Source: Amycolatopsis pretoriensis
Lineage (GTDB): Bacteria > Actinomycetota > Actinomycetes > Mycobacteriales > Pseudonocardiaceae
DNA: 64,000 nucleotides
Assembly (NCBI RefSeq): GCF_900107925.1
Contig: NZ_FNUJ01000009.1
Coordinates: 186,001 to 250,000 of the forward strand
Direction of reading: 5' to 3'
Shown: positions 7,306-15,280 of the stretch, piece by piece
How positions within the stretch are numbered: the first letter of the stretch is position 1
How the letters are laid out: each line of letters starts with the position of its first letter
Notes under the pieces: model-generated
Told to the model about the DNA's origin: nothing
The model's input: the letters and a program-made list of their open reading frames with translations, nothing else
Database searches by the model: none
Program-made: the position numbers and the translations under genes

Positions 7306-7910
7306 TCCCGGCCGGTGAAACCGCGGTAGACGAACCGGGTGAGCGCCTCGATCGCCTCGTCGTCGGTCGGCGGCGTCCACCCGGCCGGCACCGGGTCGAG
7401 CAGCCACATCTGCGCGAAGCTGTCGACCAGCTGGTACATCATCGAGATCGACAGCTCCGTGCTCGCCGGCAGCCGCATCCCGGCCGCCGTCACGTGCGCC
7501 AAGTGGCCGTTGAGGTCCGCCGACTGGGTCGCCCCGAAGCTCGCCAGCGTCCGGGCGAAGGCGTCGTTGACCATCGCCGCCTGGTGCAGCGCCTGCATCG
7601 TCGACGCGTGCTCCTTATAGAAGTCCCAGTACTGGGCCACGTGCCAGCGCACCGCCGCCGGGTCGCTGAAGTCGGACAGGTGACTCTCGGACAGCGCGCT
7701 TTCGTCGCCGGACGCCGCGATGTCGCCCAGTAGCGCCTCGAGCAGCTCTTCCTTACTCGCGAAGTGGTTGTAAAACGACCCCGCGGCCCGGCCCGCCTCG
7801 GCGGTGATGTCCGTGATCTTGGTGTTCAGGTAGCCCTTGCGCGCGAACACGCGCCGGGCGGCCGCCTTCAGCGCGGCCTCGGTCTCCGCGGCCATCTCCT
7901 TGCGGTTCAC
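7299..7910 (-). CDS. TetR-family transcriptional regulator
   Basis: A 203-residue repressor-type protein. The N-terminal helix-turn-helix reads AARRVFARKGYLNTKITDI then AEAGRAAGSFYNHFASKEEL, standard for TetR. The GTG at 7910 is chosen because AAGGAGG lies 5 bases upstream. The C-terminal ligand domain is not recognisable. It is divergent from a flavin monooxygenase, and two adjacent inverted repeats in the 80-bp gap are good operator candidates, so it probably represses that enzyme until a substrate-like ligand binds. Confidence 0.9.
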   Translation of the reverse strand: MNRKEMAAETEAALKAAARRVFARKGYLNTKITDITAEAGRAAGSFYNHFASKEELLEALLGDIAASGDESALSESHLSDFSDPAAVRWHVAQYWDFYKEHASTMQALHQAAMVNDAFARTLASFGATQSADLNGHLAHVTAAGMRLPASTELSISMMYQLVDSFAQMWLLDPVPAGWTPPTDDEAIEALTRFVYRGFTGRDY

Positions 7911-7948
7911 CGGCACCTCCTTGACGCGGGACGCTAGCAGTGTCATTC

Positions 7949-7977
7949 TGAATCCAGATTCACTGAATGATAATTCA
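7949..7977. promoter_or_regulatory. Two TetR-operator-like inverted repeats
   Basis: TGAATCCAGATTCA (7949-7962, a perfect 6-2-6 inverted repeat) is followed by TGAATGATAATTCA (7964-7977, 5-4-5). Their centres are 15 bp apart and both lie between the divergent TetR and monooxygenase genes, the usual place for TetR operators. An A/T-rich island in a GC-rich genome supports a regulatory role. Confidence 0.65.
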
Positions 7978-7990
7978 CTGGGAGGCCGAC

Positions 7991-9397
7991 ATGGACACAC
8001 AGGTGCTGATCGCGGGGGCGGGACCGACCGGGCTGACCCTGGCCATCGAGCTGGCGCGGCGCGACGTCGCCGTGCGGATCATCGACAAGGCCGAGACGTT
8101 CTTCGTCGGCTCGCGCGGCGACGGGCTCCAGCCGCGGACCCTGGAGGTCTTCGAGGACCTCGGTGTGCTCGACGAGGTGCTGGCGCGGGGAGCCGCGCCG
8201 GTGCCGATGCGGATCCACGTCGGCGGCGAGGTCGTCGACGAGCGGATGATGTTCGACCTGGTCGAGCCGACGCCGGAGAAGCCGTACCCGACCGGCTGGT
8301 TCCTCGGCCAGTCGCAGACCGAGGGGATCCTGCGCGACCGGCTGGCCGAGTTCGGCGTCCACGTCGAACCGGCGACCGCGCTGGCCGGCTTCGAGCAGGA
8401 CGCCGACGGCGTCACGGCCACGCTGAGCACCGGCGAGACCGTCCGGGCCGCGTACCTGGTCGGCGCCGACGGCGGCAAGAGCTTCGTGCGCAAGGCGCTG
8501 GGGATCGCGTTCGAGGGCACCACCGACGAGTCGATCCGGATGCTGCTCGGCGACGTCCACGCCGAAGGCCTCGACCGCGGCTACGGCCACTGGTTCGGCG
8601 ACGCGGAGAACCCGATGCGCGGCATGATGTTCAGCCCGCTGCCGGGCACGCCGTGGTTCCAGTTCGGCTCGCCGCTGGGCGACGGCGACCTCGACGCCGA
8701 GACGGCGCTGCCGGCGATCCAGGCCCGGCTCGACGCGCTGAGCGGCGGCGGGATCACGCTGTCGGACCTGGCGTGGTCGACGGTGTGGCGGCCGAACGTC
8801 CGGCTGGCCGCGCGGTTCCGCGCCGGCCGGGTGTTCCTGGCGGGCGACTCGGCGCACGTCCACCCGCCGACCGGCGGCCAGGGCCTGAACACCGGCGTCC
8901 AGGACGCGTACAACCTGGGCTGGAAGCTCGCGGACGGGTCACCCGAGCTGCTCGACAGCTACGAGGTGGAGCGCCGCACGGTGGCGGCGCGGGTGCTGGG
9001 GGTCTCGACCGGGCTGATGCAGAAGTACGTCGACGGCGACGAAGACGCGCACCACCGCGGCGAGGAGACGCAGCAGCTGGACATCAGCTACCGCGGCGGC
9101 CCGCTGTCCCCTCCGGGTGACGGCGCGCTGCGGCCCGGCGACCGCGCGCCGGACTCGCCGTTGGTTTCTTTCGACGGCACCCGGGTCCGGCTGTTCGAGC
9201 TGTTCCGCGGCCCGCACGCGACGCGGCTGGTCTTCGGCGACGGGCCTGCCGAGGGGGTCCGGATCCTGCCGGCGGGGAGTGTCGCGGAGCCGGGCGCGCT
9301 GGTGGACGAGGGTGGGTACGCGTACGCGGCTTACGACGTCAAGCCGGGTGCCGAGGTGCTGGTCCGGCCGGACGGGTACGTCTGGTCGGTGGCCTGA
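7991..9397 (+). CDS. FAD-dependent aromatic monooxygenase
   Basis: A 468-residue flavoprotein hydroxylase of the PHBH/RdmE group that would use NAD(P)H and O2 to hydroxylate an aromatic or polyketide substrate. The FAD-binding GAGPTG sits at residues 8-13; the second FAD motif FLAGDSAHVHPPTGGQG is near residue 285; the C-terminal thioredoxin-like region is present. ATG 7991 is preceded by GGGAGG. It is adjacent and divergent to the TetR gene and is probably controlled by it. Such pairs occur in degradation, antibiotic tailoring or drug inactivation; the substrate cannot be told. Confidence 0.9.
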   Translation: MDTQVLIAGAGPTGLTLAIELARRDVAVRIIDKAETFFVGSRGDGLQPRTLEVFEDLGVLDEVLARGAAPVPMRIHVGGEVVDERMMFDLVEPTPEKPYPTGWFLGQSQTEGILRDRLAEFGVHVEPATALAGFEQDADGVTATLSTGETVRAAYLVGADGGKSFVRKALGIAFEGTTDESIRMLLGDVHAEGLDRGYGHWFGDAENPMRGMMFSPLPGTPWFQFGSPLGDGDLDAETALPAIQARLDALSGGGITLSDLAWSTVWRPNVRLAARFRAGRVFLAGDSAHVHPPTGGQGLNTGVQDAYNLGWKLADGSPELLDSYEVERRTVAARVLGVSTGLMQKYVDGDEDAHHRGEETQQLDISYRGGPLSPPGDGALRPGDRAPDSPLVSFDGTRVRLFELFRGPHATRLVFGDGPAEGVRILPAGSVAEPGALVDEGGYAYAAYDVKPGAEVLVRPDGYVWSVA

Positions 9398-9574
9398 TCA
9401 CGACATGCCGGTGTGCGTGGAGTTGTCGTAGGTCCCGTTCGGCTTGGCGCGGTAGGGGTAGCGGCCGGCCTTCCGCCCCCGCCGCACCCGGCGGCCGGCG
9501 AGGACGCCGATGGTGAGGATGACCAGGACGAGCAGGATCACTCCGCCGATGGCCAGGGTCAGCGCGGTCTCCAT
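9398..9574 (-). CDS. Small membrane protein, 58 aa
   Basis: A single hydrophobic helix (about residues 4-26) is followed by a basic stretch GRRVRRGRKAGR and a short polar tail. It ends on the base after the monooxygenase stop, converging with it. No convincing Shine-Dalgarno site precedes the ATG at 9574, so the start is tentative. A membrane helix with a positive cytoplasmic flank is a plausible real product but I do not recognise a family. Confidence 0.5.
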   Translation of the reverse strand: METALTLAIGGVILLVLVILTIGVLAGRRVRRGRKAGRYPYRAKPNGTYDNSTHTGMS

Positions 9575-9624
9575 CGGCCGAGTCTGGGGTCCGCGGCGCC
9601 GGGTCGGGGACGGCCGAAATGCCA

Positions 9625-9673
9625 TGAACGACTCGTTCAGCGCGTCGGGCGTCATGAACGACTCGTTCATGAC
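9625..9673. repeat. Paired-box palindromes, copy 2
   Basis: TGAACGACTCGTTCA (9625-9639) and the longer perfect palindrome at 9651-9673 (11-1-11) each contain AACG-ACT-CGTT; the boxes start at 9627 and 9657, exactly 30 bp apart. They lie just past the 3' end of the CHAD gene. Confidence 0.85.
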
Positions 9674-9717
9674 GTCGGGGCGGGCCCGGGCGTCTCGTAG
9701 GCCGCGGGCGGGGCGGG

Positions 9718-10647
9718 TCAGGCGTGCAGGGCTTTCGCGGCCTTGTCGACCTTGGCCCACGCCTTGCCCCAAGCCGCGCGGGCCTCGGCTCGGCGGCCCA
9801 GCTCGCGCTCGGCTATCCGGCCCGCCACGAACCCCAGCTCGCCGTCCGCCGTCGCCAGGACCGTGCGCATCCGCTCGGCCGCGATGACCGCGTCCTGGTG
9901 GTCGCCCAGCACCGTCTGGAAGTCCTTCGTCGCCTGGATCAGCTTCTTGATCCGCTTCGCGCGCTTCTTCTTCGCCGACGTCTGGGCCAGCTCGGCCGCG
10001 TACCGCAGCTTCTTGCCGTGGATGCGCAGCGCGTGCAGGTCGTCGTCCGGCGGGTCGGCCGGCAGCGCGCGGACCGCCTTGGCCAGCTTGCGGTGCGGCT
10101 TCGCCAGCCCGGTCACCAGGTCGTGCGGCTCGCCGGGCGCGTCGCCGGACGTCCGGGTCAGCAGGCTGACCTCCCGCAGCAACGTCGAGTACCGCGCGCT
10201 CGACAGCGCCCGCGTCAGGCGCCGCTTCGCCGTCGCGCGCTCGGTGACGAAGCGGGACACCAGGCGGCGGCCGGCCTGCTGGTCGCGGACCTCGAAGTCG
10301 GCGATGACCTCGCGCAGGTGCCCGATCAGCACGTCGTGGTCGCGCACCTCACCGAGCGACTGCCCGAGCCAGCCCAGCTCCGCGCGCACCGGCTCGGCGC
10401 CGTCCCCGACCAGCCGGCCCGACAGCTTCAGCACGCTGCGCATCCGCCGCAGCGCGACGCGCATCTGGTGCAGGTCCTCGGGGTCGGCGCCGGAGCGCGT
10501 CCCGGCTTCGTGCGCGAGCAGGGCGCGGATCTCCCGGTCGAGCTTGGCGCGCACGTGGTGGTCCGCCGGATCGGCCGGGCCCACCTCGACCGGGAGCTCC
10601 GGCAGGCCCAGCTCCACCGGGGTGCGAGGCAACGATTCGGCGGTCAC
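9718..10647 (-). CDS. CHAD-domain protein
   Basis: A 309-residue alpha-helical protein with a CHAD domain: conserved histidines and basic residues appear in DLHQMRVALRRMRSVLK, VRDHDVLIGHL and LHALRIHGKKLRYAAE. CHAD proteins bind polyphosphate through this basic surface; there is no CYTH domain here. A TAGTAT -10 element (10655-10660) sits 7 nt before the GTG at 10647 and no ribosome-binding site is seen, so a leaderless transcript is likely. It is downstream of dapD in the same direction. Confidence 0.9.
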   Translation of the reverse strand: MTAESLPRTPVELGLPELPVEVGPADPADHHVRAKLDREIRALLAHEAGTRSGADPEDLHQMRVALRRMRSVLKLSGRLVGDGAEPVRAELGWLGQSLGEVRDHDVLIGHLREVIADFEVRDQQAGRRLVSRFVTERATAKRRLTRALSSARYSTLLREVSLLTRTSGDAPGEPHDLVTGLAKPHRKLAKAVRALPADPPDDDLHALRIHGKKLRYAAELAQTSAKKKRAKRIKKLIQATKDFQTVLGDHQDAVIAAERMRTVLATADGELGFVAGRIAERELGRRAEARAAWGKAWAKVDKAAKALHA

Positions 10648-10675
10648 CTCATGAATACTAAGTGAACAACCGGTC

Positions 10676-11659
10676 TCAGTCGTTCGCGTGCAGCATCGAG
10701 TTCAGCTCGACACCGGAGCCGGTCCGCGGCACGACCTCGACCGCGCCGGTCGCCGAGTTGCGGCGGAAAACCGCGCCCGAAATGCCGTTGAGCTCGCGGG
10801 CCTTGACGACCTTGCCCTCGACGACGACCTTCGTCCCCGCCGTGACGTACAGGCCGGCCTCGACGACCGTGTCGTCGCCCAGCGAGATCCCGACGCCGCC
10901 GTTCGCGCCGATCAGGCAGCGCTCGCCCAGCGAGATCGTCTCCTTGCCGCCACCCGAGAGCGTGCCCATGATCGACGCGCCGCCGCCGACGTCCGAGCCG
11001 TCGCCGACGACCACGCCGGCCGAGATCCGGCCCTCGACCATCGACGCGCCGAGCGTGCCGGCGTTGAAGTTGACGAAACCCTCGTGCATCACGGTCGTGC
11101 CGGACGCCAGGTGCGCGCCGAGCCGGACGCGGTCCGCGTCGCCGATCCGGACCCCGGCCGGCATGACGTAGTCGACCATCCGGGGGAACTTGTCGACGCT
11201 GTAGACGGTCACCGCGCCACGCGAGCGCAGCCGCAGGCGGGTCGTCTCGAAGCCCTCGACCGGGCACGGGCCGTGGTTGGTCCACACGACGTTGGCCAGC
11301 AGGCCGAACATGCCGTCGAGGTTCTGGCCGTGCGGGCGGACCAGGCGGTGCGAGAGCAGGTGCAGCCGCAGGTACATGTCGTGGGTGTCCGCGGGCGCGT
11401 CGGCGAGCTTGCCGATCGTGGTGCGGACGGCGACGACCTCGACCCCGCGGTCGGTGTCCGGGCCGAGCAGCGCCGCGGCGGCTTCGCCCAGCAGCTCGGT
11501 GGCCTCGTCCGCGCTCAGGCGCTCGGTGCCGGGGGTGCCGGCTTCGACGAGCTTGGGGTGCGGGAACCAGGTGTCCAGGACGGTCCCGTCGGTCGCGACG
11601 GTGGCCAGCCCGACGCCGCTGGCGCCGGTCGTTTCGGGGTTCGGGCTCTGCTCGCTCAC
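10676..11659 (-). CDS. dapD: 2,3,4,5-tetrahydropyridine-2,6-dicarboxylate N-succinyltransferase
   Basis: Succinylates tetrahydrodipicolinate in diaminopimelate/lysine synthesis. The 327-residue protein has a left-handed beta-helix region with hexapeptide repeats (GDGSDVGGGASIMGTLSGGG and following) typical of the longer actinobacterial DapD. The GTG at 11659 is selected because TACCGT (11667-11672 on this strand) lies exactly 7 nt upstream, the spacing of a leaderless promoter; an in-frame GTG at 11668 lies inside that element. Trimeric cytosolic enzyme; functions with dapC and dapE in this window. Confidence 0.94.
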   Translation of the reverse strand: MSEQSPNPETTGASGVGLATVATDGTVLDTWFPHPKLVEAGTPGTERLSADEATELLGEAAAALLGPDTDRGVEVVAVRTTIGKLADAPADTHDMYLRLHLLSHRLVRPHGQNLDGMFGLLANVVWTNHGPCPVEGFETTRLRLRSRGAVTVYSVDKFPRMVDYVMPAGVRIGDADRVRLGAHLASGTTVMHEGFVNFNAGTLGASMVEGRISAGVVVGDGSDVGGGASIMGTLSGGGKETISLGERCLIGANGGVGISLGDDTVVEAGLYVTAGTKVVVEGKVVKARELNGISGAVFRRNSATGAVEVVPRTGSGVELNSMLHAND

Positions 11660-11666
11660 GCCCGAC

Positions 11667-11672
11667 ACGGTA
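11667..11672 (-). promoter_or_regulatory. Leaderless -10 element of dapD
   Basis: TACCGT on the minus strand ends 7 nt before the dapD GTG and there is no ribosome-binding site in between. This lies just below the 3' end of the lipoprotein gene. Confidence 0.5.
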
Positions 11673-11687
11673 GTCGAGTGACGCGGA

Positions 11688-12116
11688 TCAACCACTCGTG
11701 GGCTGAGCCGCCACCTGCTTCTTCAGGTCGGTCAGCGCACCGGCGATGTCGACGAGCGCCTGGGTGCACGGGCCACCCGGATCGGGCACGGTCGTGCAGC
11801 CGGCGGCCCGGAAGGCCTTCACGGCGGTGTCGAGCTTGTCCGCTTCGGCGACCAGCTGCGGGTCGCGGTCGTTCGCGCGCTTGCGGGCCGTGCCGGGGAC
11901 GTTGCCGACCTCCGTGACGTACTTCTCACAGCCCTTCGGCAGCTGCGTGCGCGGGCTCGCGAAGCACTGGTCGACGGTCAGCGCGTCGAGCTTCGTCGGG
12001 AGCGCGTCCGGACCCGGCTCGCCGCCCTGCTTGGGCGTCGGGCCGGCTTCGTTGCCGCAGCCGGACAGGACCAGGACCAGCACCGCGCCGCCCGCGGCGA
12101 CTCCGAACCTACGCAC
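11688..12116 (-). CDS. Secreted lipoprotein of unknown function
   Basis: A 142-residue precursor with a lipoprotein signal peptide: RR near the start, a hydrophobic core and the lipobox LSGC with the lipidated Cys at position 20. The mature part has four more cysteines (DQCFAS, KGCEKY, AGCTTV, GPCTQ) that could form disulfides, consistent with an extracytoplasmic location. The GTG at 12116 is 6 nt downstream of a TACCGT -10 element, suggesting leaderless expression. It is divergent from dapE. No enzymatic motif is visible. Confidence 0.8.
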   Translation of the reverse strand: MRRFGVAAGGAVLVLVLSGCGNEAGPTPKQGGEPGPDALPTKLDALTVDQCFASPRTQLPKGCEKYVTEVGNVPGTARKRANDRDPQLVAEADKLDTAVKAFRAAGCTTVPDPGGPCTQALVDIAGALTDLKKQVAAQPTSG

Positions 12117-12122
12117 CCGCCC

Positions 12123-12132
12123 ACGGTAGCGT
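12123..12132. promoter_or_regulatory. Overlapping divergent leaderless -10 elements
   Basis: On the minus strand TACCGT (12123-12128) lies 6 nt before the lipoprotein GTG. On the plus strand TAGCGT (12127-12132) lies 7 nt before the dapE ATG. The two hexamers share two bases, so the promoters cannot be open simultaneously. Confidence 0.6.
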
Positions 12133-12139
12133 GCCGGGC

Positions 12140-13210
12140 ATGAGCCTCGACCTGCACGCCGACCCCGTCGACCTGACCGCCGCGCTCGTGGACACCTTCA
12201 GCGTGTCGGGCGCGGAGGCCGAAATCGCGGCGGCCGTGCAGAAAGCGCTTCAGGAGCAGGCATCCCACCTCGAGGTCGTCCGCAACGGCGACGCCGTCCT
12301 CGCGCGCACGAACCTCGGCCGCCCGTCGCGGGTCGTGCTCGCCGGGCACCTGGACACCGTGCCGGAGAACGGCAACCTGCCTTCGCGGCGGGAAGGCAGC
12401 GGCGACGACGAGATCCTGCACGGCCTGGGCACGGTCGACATGAAGGGCGGCGACGCCGTCTTCCTGCACCTCGCGGCGACGCTGCCGTCGCCCCGGCACG
12501 ACGTCACGTTCATCTTCTACGACAACGAAGAAGTCGAAGCGGTCAAGAACGGCCTCGGCCGCATCGAGCGCGAGCTGCCGGAGTGGCTGGCGGGCGACCT
12601 GGCGATCGTGGGCGAGCCGTCGAACGGCGTGATCGAGGCCGGCTGCCAGGGCACCATGCGCGTCGAGCTGCGGCTCTCCGGGAGGCGGGCCCACACCGCG
12701 CGGGCGTGGATGGGGGAGAACGCGATCCACGCGCTGGCCGAGCCCCTGCGGCGGCTGGCGGAGTACGCGCCGCGGATCGTCGACATCGACGGGCTGACCT
12801 ACCGCGAGGGCCTGCAGGCGACGAAGATCGGCGGCGGGGTCGCGGGCAACGTGGTCCCGGATTCGGCGGTGCTGACGGTCAACTTCCGCTTCGCGCCCGA
12901 CCGCACCCCGGAGGCGGCGGAGCGGCACGTGCGCGAGGTGTTCGACGGGTACGAACTGTCCGTTGTGGACATGTCCCCGGGGGCACTGCCGGGGCTGTCG
13001 GCCCCGGCGGCGGCCGAGCTGGTGACGGCGGCGGGCGGCCGCGCGGCGGCCAAGCTGGGCTGGACGGACGTGGCCCGCTTCGCGGCGTTGGGCATGCCGG
13101 CGGTGAACTTCGGCCCGGGCAACCCGACCTTGGCGCACACGAAGCAGGAGAACGTCCGGACCGCGGAGATCCGGCAGGTCGCCGAGGTCCTGCGCAAGTT
13201 CCTGTCCTGA
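12140..13210 (+). CDS. dapE: Succinyl-diaminopimelate desuccinylase
   Basis: M20-family zinc peptidase that removes succinate from N-succinyl-L,L-DAP. Metal-site motifs are visible: AGHLDTVP (His/Asp ligands), GLGTVDMKGG (bridging Asp), DNEEVE (catalytic Glu pair) and the C-terminal LAHTKQENV histidine. The protein is 356 residues, normal for actinobacterial DapE. ATG 12140 is favoured over GTG 12131 because TAGCGT lies 7 nt before it, a leaderless arrangement. A T-tailed hairpin follows the gene. Confidence 0.94.
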   Translation: MSLDLHADPVDLTAALVDTFSVSGAEAEIAAAVQKALQEQASHLEVVRNGDAVLARTNLGRPSRVVLAGHLDTVPENGNLPSRREGSGDDEILHGLGTVDMKGGDAVFLHLAATLPSPRHDVTFIFYDNEEVEAVKNGLGRIERELPEWLAGDLAIVGEPSNGVIEAGCQGTMRVELRLSGRRAHTARAWMGENAIHALAEPLRRLAEYAPRIVDIDGLTYREGLQATKIGGGVAGNVVPDSAVLTVNFRFAPDRTPEAAERHVREVFDGYELSVVDMSPGALPGLSAPAAAELVTAAGGRAAAKLGWTDVARFAALGMPAVNFGPGNPTLAHTKQENVRTAEIRQVAEVLRKFLS

Positions 13211-13241
13211 GTGGTCCTCGTCACACCCGCGGGCGCTGAGC

Positions 13242-13280
13242 TGCGGTGACGCTCCGGCACCGGTCGTCACCGCAACTTTT
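13242..13280 (+). terminator. Rho-independent terminator after dapE
   Basis: TGCGGTGACG (13242-13251) and CGTCACCGCA (13265-13274) form a perfect 10-bp stem with a 13-base loop, followed by ACTTTT. It lies 32 bp after the dapE stop. Confidence 0.75.
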
Positions 13281-13328
13281 CCGGGTTCCCGGCCGTATCC
13301 CCTGGTGAAGCCGCACCCTGGAGGAGCC

Positions 13329-14129
13329 ATGCCCGAAACCGCTGGACGGGCCGCGGCCGTCGCCGTGCTCGCGCTGGCGGTGGCCGGGGCGCTCACCGCC
13401 TGTGAACAGCAGCCCGTCGCCGCGCCCGCGGCCGGGCCGGTCGTCATGGCCATCGGGGAGGCCACCTCCGTTCCGCCGCCGCCCGCGGAAGCCGCGCCCG
13501 TCACCCAGGCCGCGCCCGTCGAGGTCGCCATCACCTTCCCGCGCACCGGCTCGGGCCAGTGGATGTTCACCCCCGGCAGTGACGAGGTGGCCGGCAAGTC
13601 CGGCAAGCTCATGCGGTACCGGATCGCCCTGGAGACCGACATCGACGGCGTCGGCCCCGCCACCTTCGCCAAGGCCATCCGCGGCATCCTCGGCGACCCG
13701 CGCGGCTGGACCGGCGGCGGCGAGTGGCGGCTGCAGCAGGTCGGCCCGGGCGACGACGCCGACTTCACCATCTACCTGGCCACCCCCGCCAGCCGCGACA
13801 AGCTGTGCGGCGGCACCGCGGACGGCTACACCTCCTGCCGCAACGGCAGCAACGTCGTGCTCAACGTCGCCCGCTGGGCCAACGCCGTCCCGGGCTACGG
13901 CGCGCCGCTCGACGTCTACCGCCAGTACATGGTCACCCACGAAACCGGGCACCGGCTCGGCCACGGCCACGAGCTGTGCCCGGGCGCGGGCCGGCCGGCG
14001 CCGGTGATGGAGCAGCAGACCCTCGGGCTGCACGGCTGCGTCCCGAACCCGTGGCCGTTCCCGAACGGCAAGTCCTACGCCGGCCCCTCGGGCGAGTACG
14101 ACGACCCGATCCCGGCCGGCGACTCGTAG
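13329..14129 (+). CDS. DUF3152 lipoprotein with metalloprotease-like HExxH motif
   Basis: A 266-residue lipoprotein precursor. Signal peptide with lipobox LTAC (Cys25), then a Pro/Ala-rich linker and a C-terminal domain of the DUF3152 type containing HETGHRLGHGHE, a zinc-metalloprotease-like HExxHxxGH signature, plus cysteines likely to form disulfides. ATG 13329 has GGAGGAG right before it. Located outside the membrane; probably a membrane-anchored peptidase of metzincin-like fold, but activity of this family is not established to my knowledge. Confidence 0.82.
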   Translation: MPETAGRAAAVAVLALAVAGALTACEQQPVAAPAAGPVVMAIGEATSVPPPPAEAAPVTQAAPVEVAITFPRTGSGQWMFTPGSDEVAGKSGKLMRYRIALETDIDGVGPATFAKAIRGILGDPRGWTGGGEWRLQQVGPGDDADFTIYLATPASRDKLCGGTADGYTSCRNGSNVVLNVARWANAVPGYGAPLDVYRQYMVTHETGHRLGHGHELCPGAGRPAPVMEQQTLGLHGCVPNPWPFPNGKSYAGPSGEYDDPIPAGDS

Positions 14130-14132
14130 GCT
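14127..14132 (+). promoter_or_regulatory. Leaderless -10 embedded in upstream stop codon
   Basis: TAGGCT starts with the TAG stop of the DUF3152 gene and ends 7 nt before the ATG at 14140, with no ribosome-binding site in between. Confidence 0.45.
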
Positions 14133-14139
14133 TGCCCGC

Positions 14140-15237
14140 ATGCCGGACACCACTCCGACCTGGCGTCCCGTCGAGGACGACGTCGTCCAGGGGCGGCAAC
14201 GCCTGATCTTCGTCCGCGAACATGACGGCTACGCCCTGACCGCGCTCGCCGTCTACGCCGACGGTGTCGTCGCCTGGCAGTGGGACAAGACCGACTTCGA
14301 CGGCCTTCGCACCGCGTTCGCCGACGGCACCCTGACCCTGACGCCGCCCGAGGACGCGCGGGTCATCGTCAACGGCACCGCCGCCGGCACCGCGCGGCTG
14401 GAGTCCTGGCTGACGCCCGAGTTGCTCATCGCCGACCTCGCCGACGAGGTGGACCGGCTCAACGACCGGCCGGATTCCTCCGCACGCTGCTGGGACGCAC
14501 TCGTCGCGTATGCCGCCGAGCCGAGCCCCGCCAACCTGGAGATCGTCCGAGAGCGGTACCACGCGGTGCCCGAACACCGGCGGATCTACGTGCTCGGCGA
14601 CATGGACCACAACGACGTGCCGGTGCGGATCCTGCTCGCCGAGCCGGGCGAGACGATCCCGGCCCGGCACCCGGACCGCACCCTCACCGTGACGCCGGAG
14701 ACGCGGGAGTGGGCGGTGGACTACTTCCGCCGCAGCGAACGCGACATCGCCGAGTCGCGGCAGCGGTACGCGGCGGACGGGCCGGAGACCGCGCTCCCGC
14801 TGTGGATCGATGTCGGGGTCTACCCGAGCGGCTGGCCGGAGCCGCCGGGCCCCGAGGTGTTGCAGCTCGACTACCCGGCACCGGTCGTGCACGACGGCCG
14901 GGAGTACCGGTCGGTCATGCACGCCTACTGGGCGCTGTCCACCGACGACGACGCCTGGCACGAGCGGATCGCCGCGGCCGAAAAGGGCCTCGACGCCCGG
15001 AAGCTGGGCGAGCAGGCACCTCGCCGCGACGGCTGGTCCGCGGTGCGGCTCGGCGTGATGGCCGCGCTCCTGCGGGACAAGTTCGACCGGCACCCGGCGA
15101 TGGCACAGCACCTGAAGGAAACCGGCGACGCCCGGCTGCTCTACGACGACTGGGGTTCGCGGTACTGGAGCTCCCGCGGCACCAACTGGGTGGGGCGCTT
15201 GCTGGAGCTGGTGCGGTCGGAACACGCCGGCTCGTGA
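14140..15237 (+). CDS. Protein with C-terminal NADAR-like domain
   Basis: A 365-residue cytosolic protein. The first 225 residues are unrecognised. The last 130 resemble NADAR domains: an aromatic/His core around YRSVMHAYWALS, GEQAPRRDGWSAVRLGVMAALL, KFDRHPAMAQHLKETGDARLL and WSSRGTNWVGRLLELVRSE. NADAR proteins are linked to NAD/ADP-ribose and riboflavin-precursor metabolism, and some reverse guanine ADP-ribosylation. It is probably leaderless (TAGGCT 7 nt before ATG) and its stop codon lies inside a strong bidirectional hairpin. The domain call is by pattern, moderately sure; the role is open. Confidence 0.65.
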   Translation: MPDTTPTWRPVEDDVVQGRQRLIFVREHDGYALTALAVYADGVVAWQWDKTDFDGLRTAFADGTLTLTPPEDARVIVNGTAAGTARLESWLTPELLIADLADEVDRLNDRPDSSARCWDALVAYAAEPSPANLEIVRERYHAVPEHRRIYVLGDMDHNDVPVRILLAEPGETIPARHPDRTLTVTPETREWAVDYFRRSERDIAESRQRYAADGPETALPLWIDVGVYPSGWPEPPGPEVLQLDYPAPVVHDGREYRSVMHAYWALSTDDDAWHERIAAAEKGLDARKLGEQAPRRDGWSAVRLGVMAALLRDKFDRHPAMAQHLKETGDARLLYDDWGSRYWSSRGTNWVGRLLELVRSEHAGS

Positions 15238-15275
15238 GTGGTAATTCGGGTTCTAACCCGAATTACCACTCACGA
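15232..15275. terminator. Strong bidirectional hairpin between convergent genes
   Basis: Arms 15232-15252 and 15255-15275 are perfectly complementary over 21 bp with a 2-base loop. The arm contains GAGTGGTAATTCGGGTT. It covers the stop codon of the NADAR-like gene and ends 6 bp from the chitinase stop, so it can serve both. No T-tract. Confidence 0.8.
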
Positions 15276-15280
15276 CCGCG

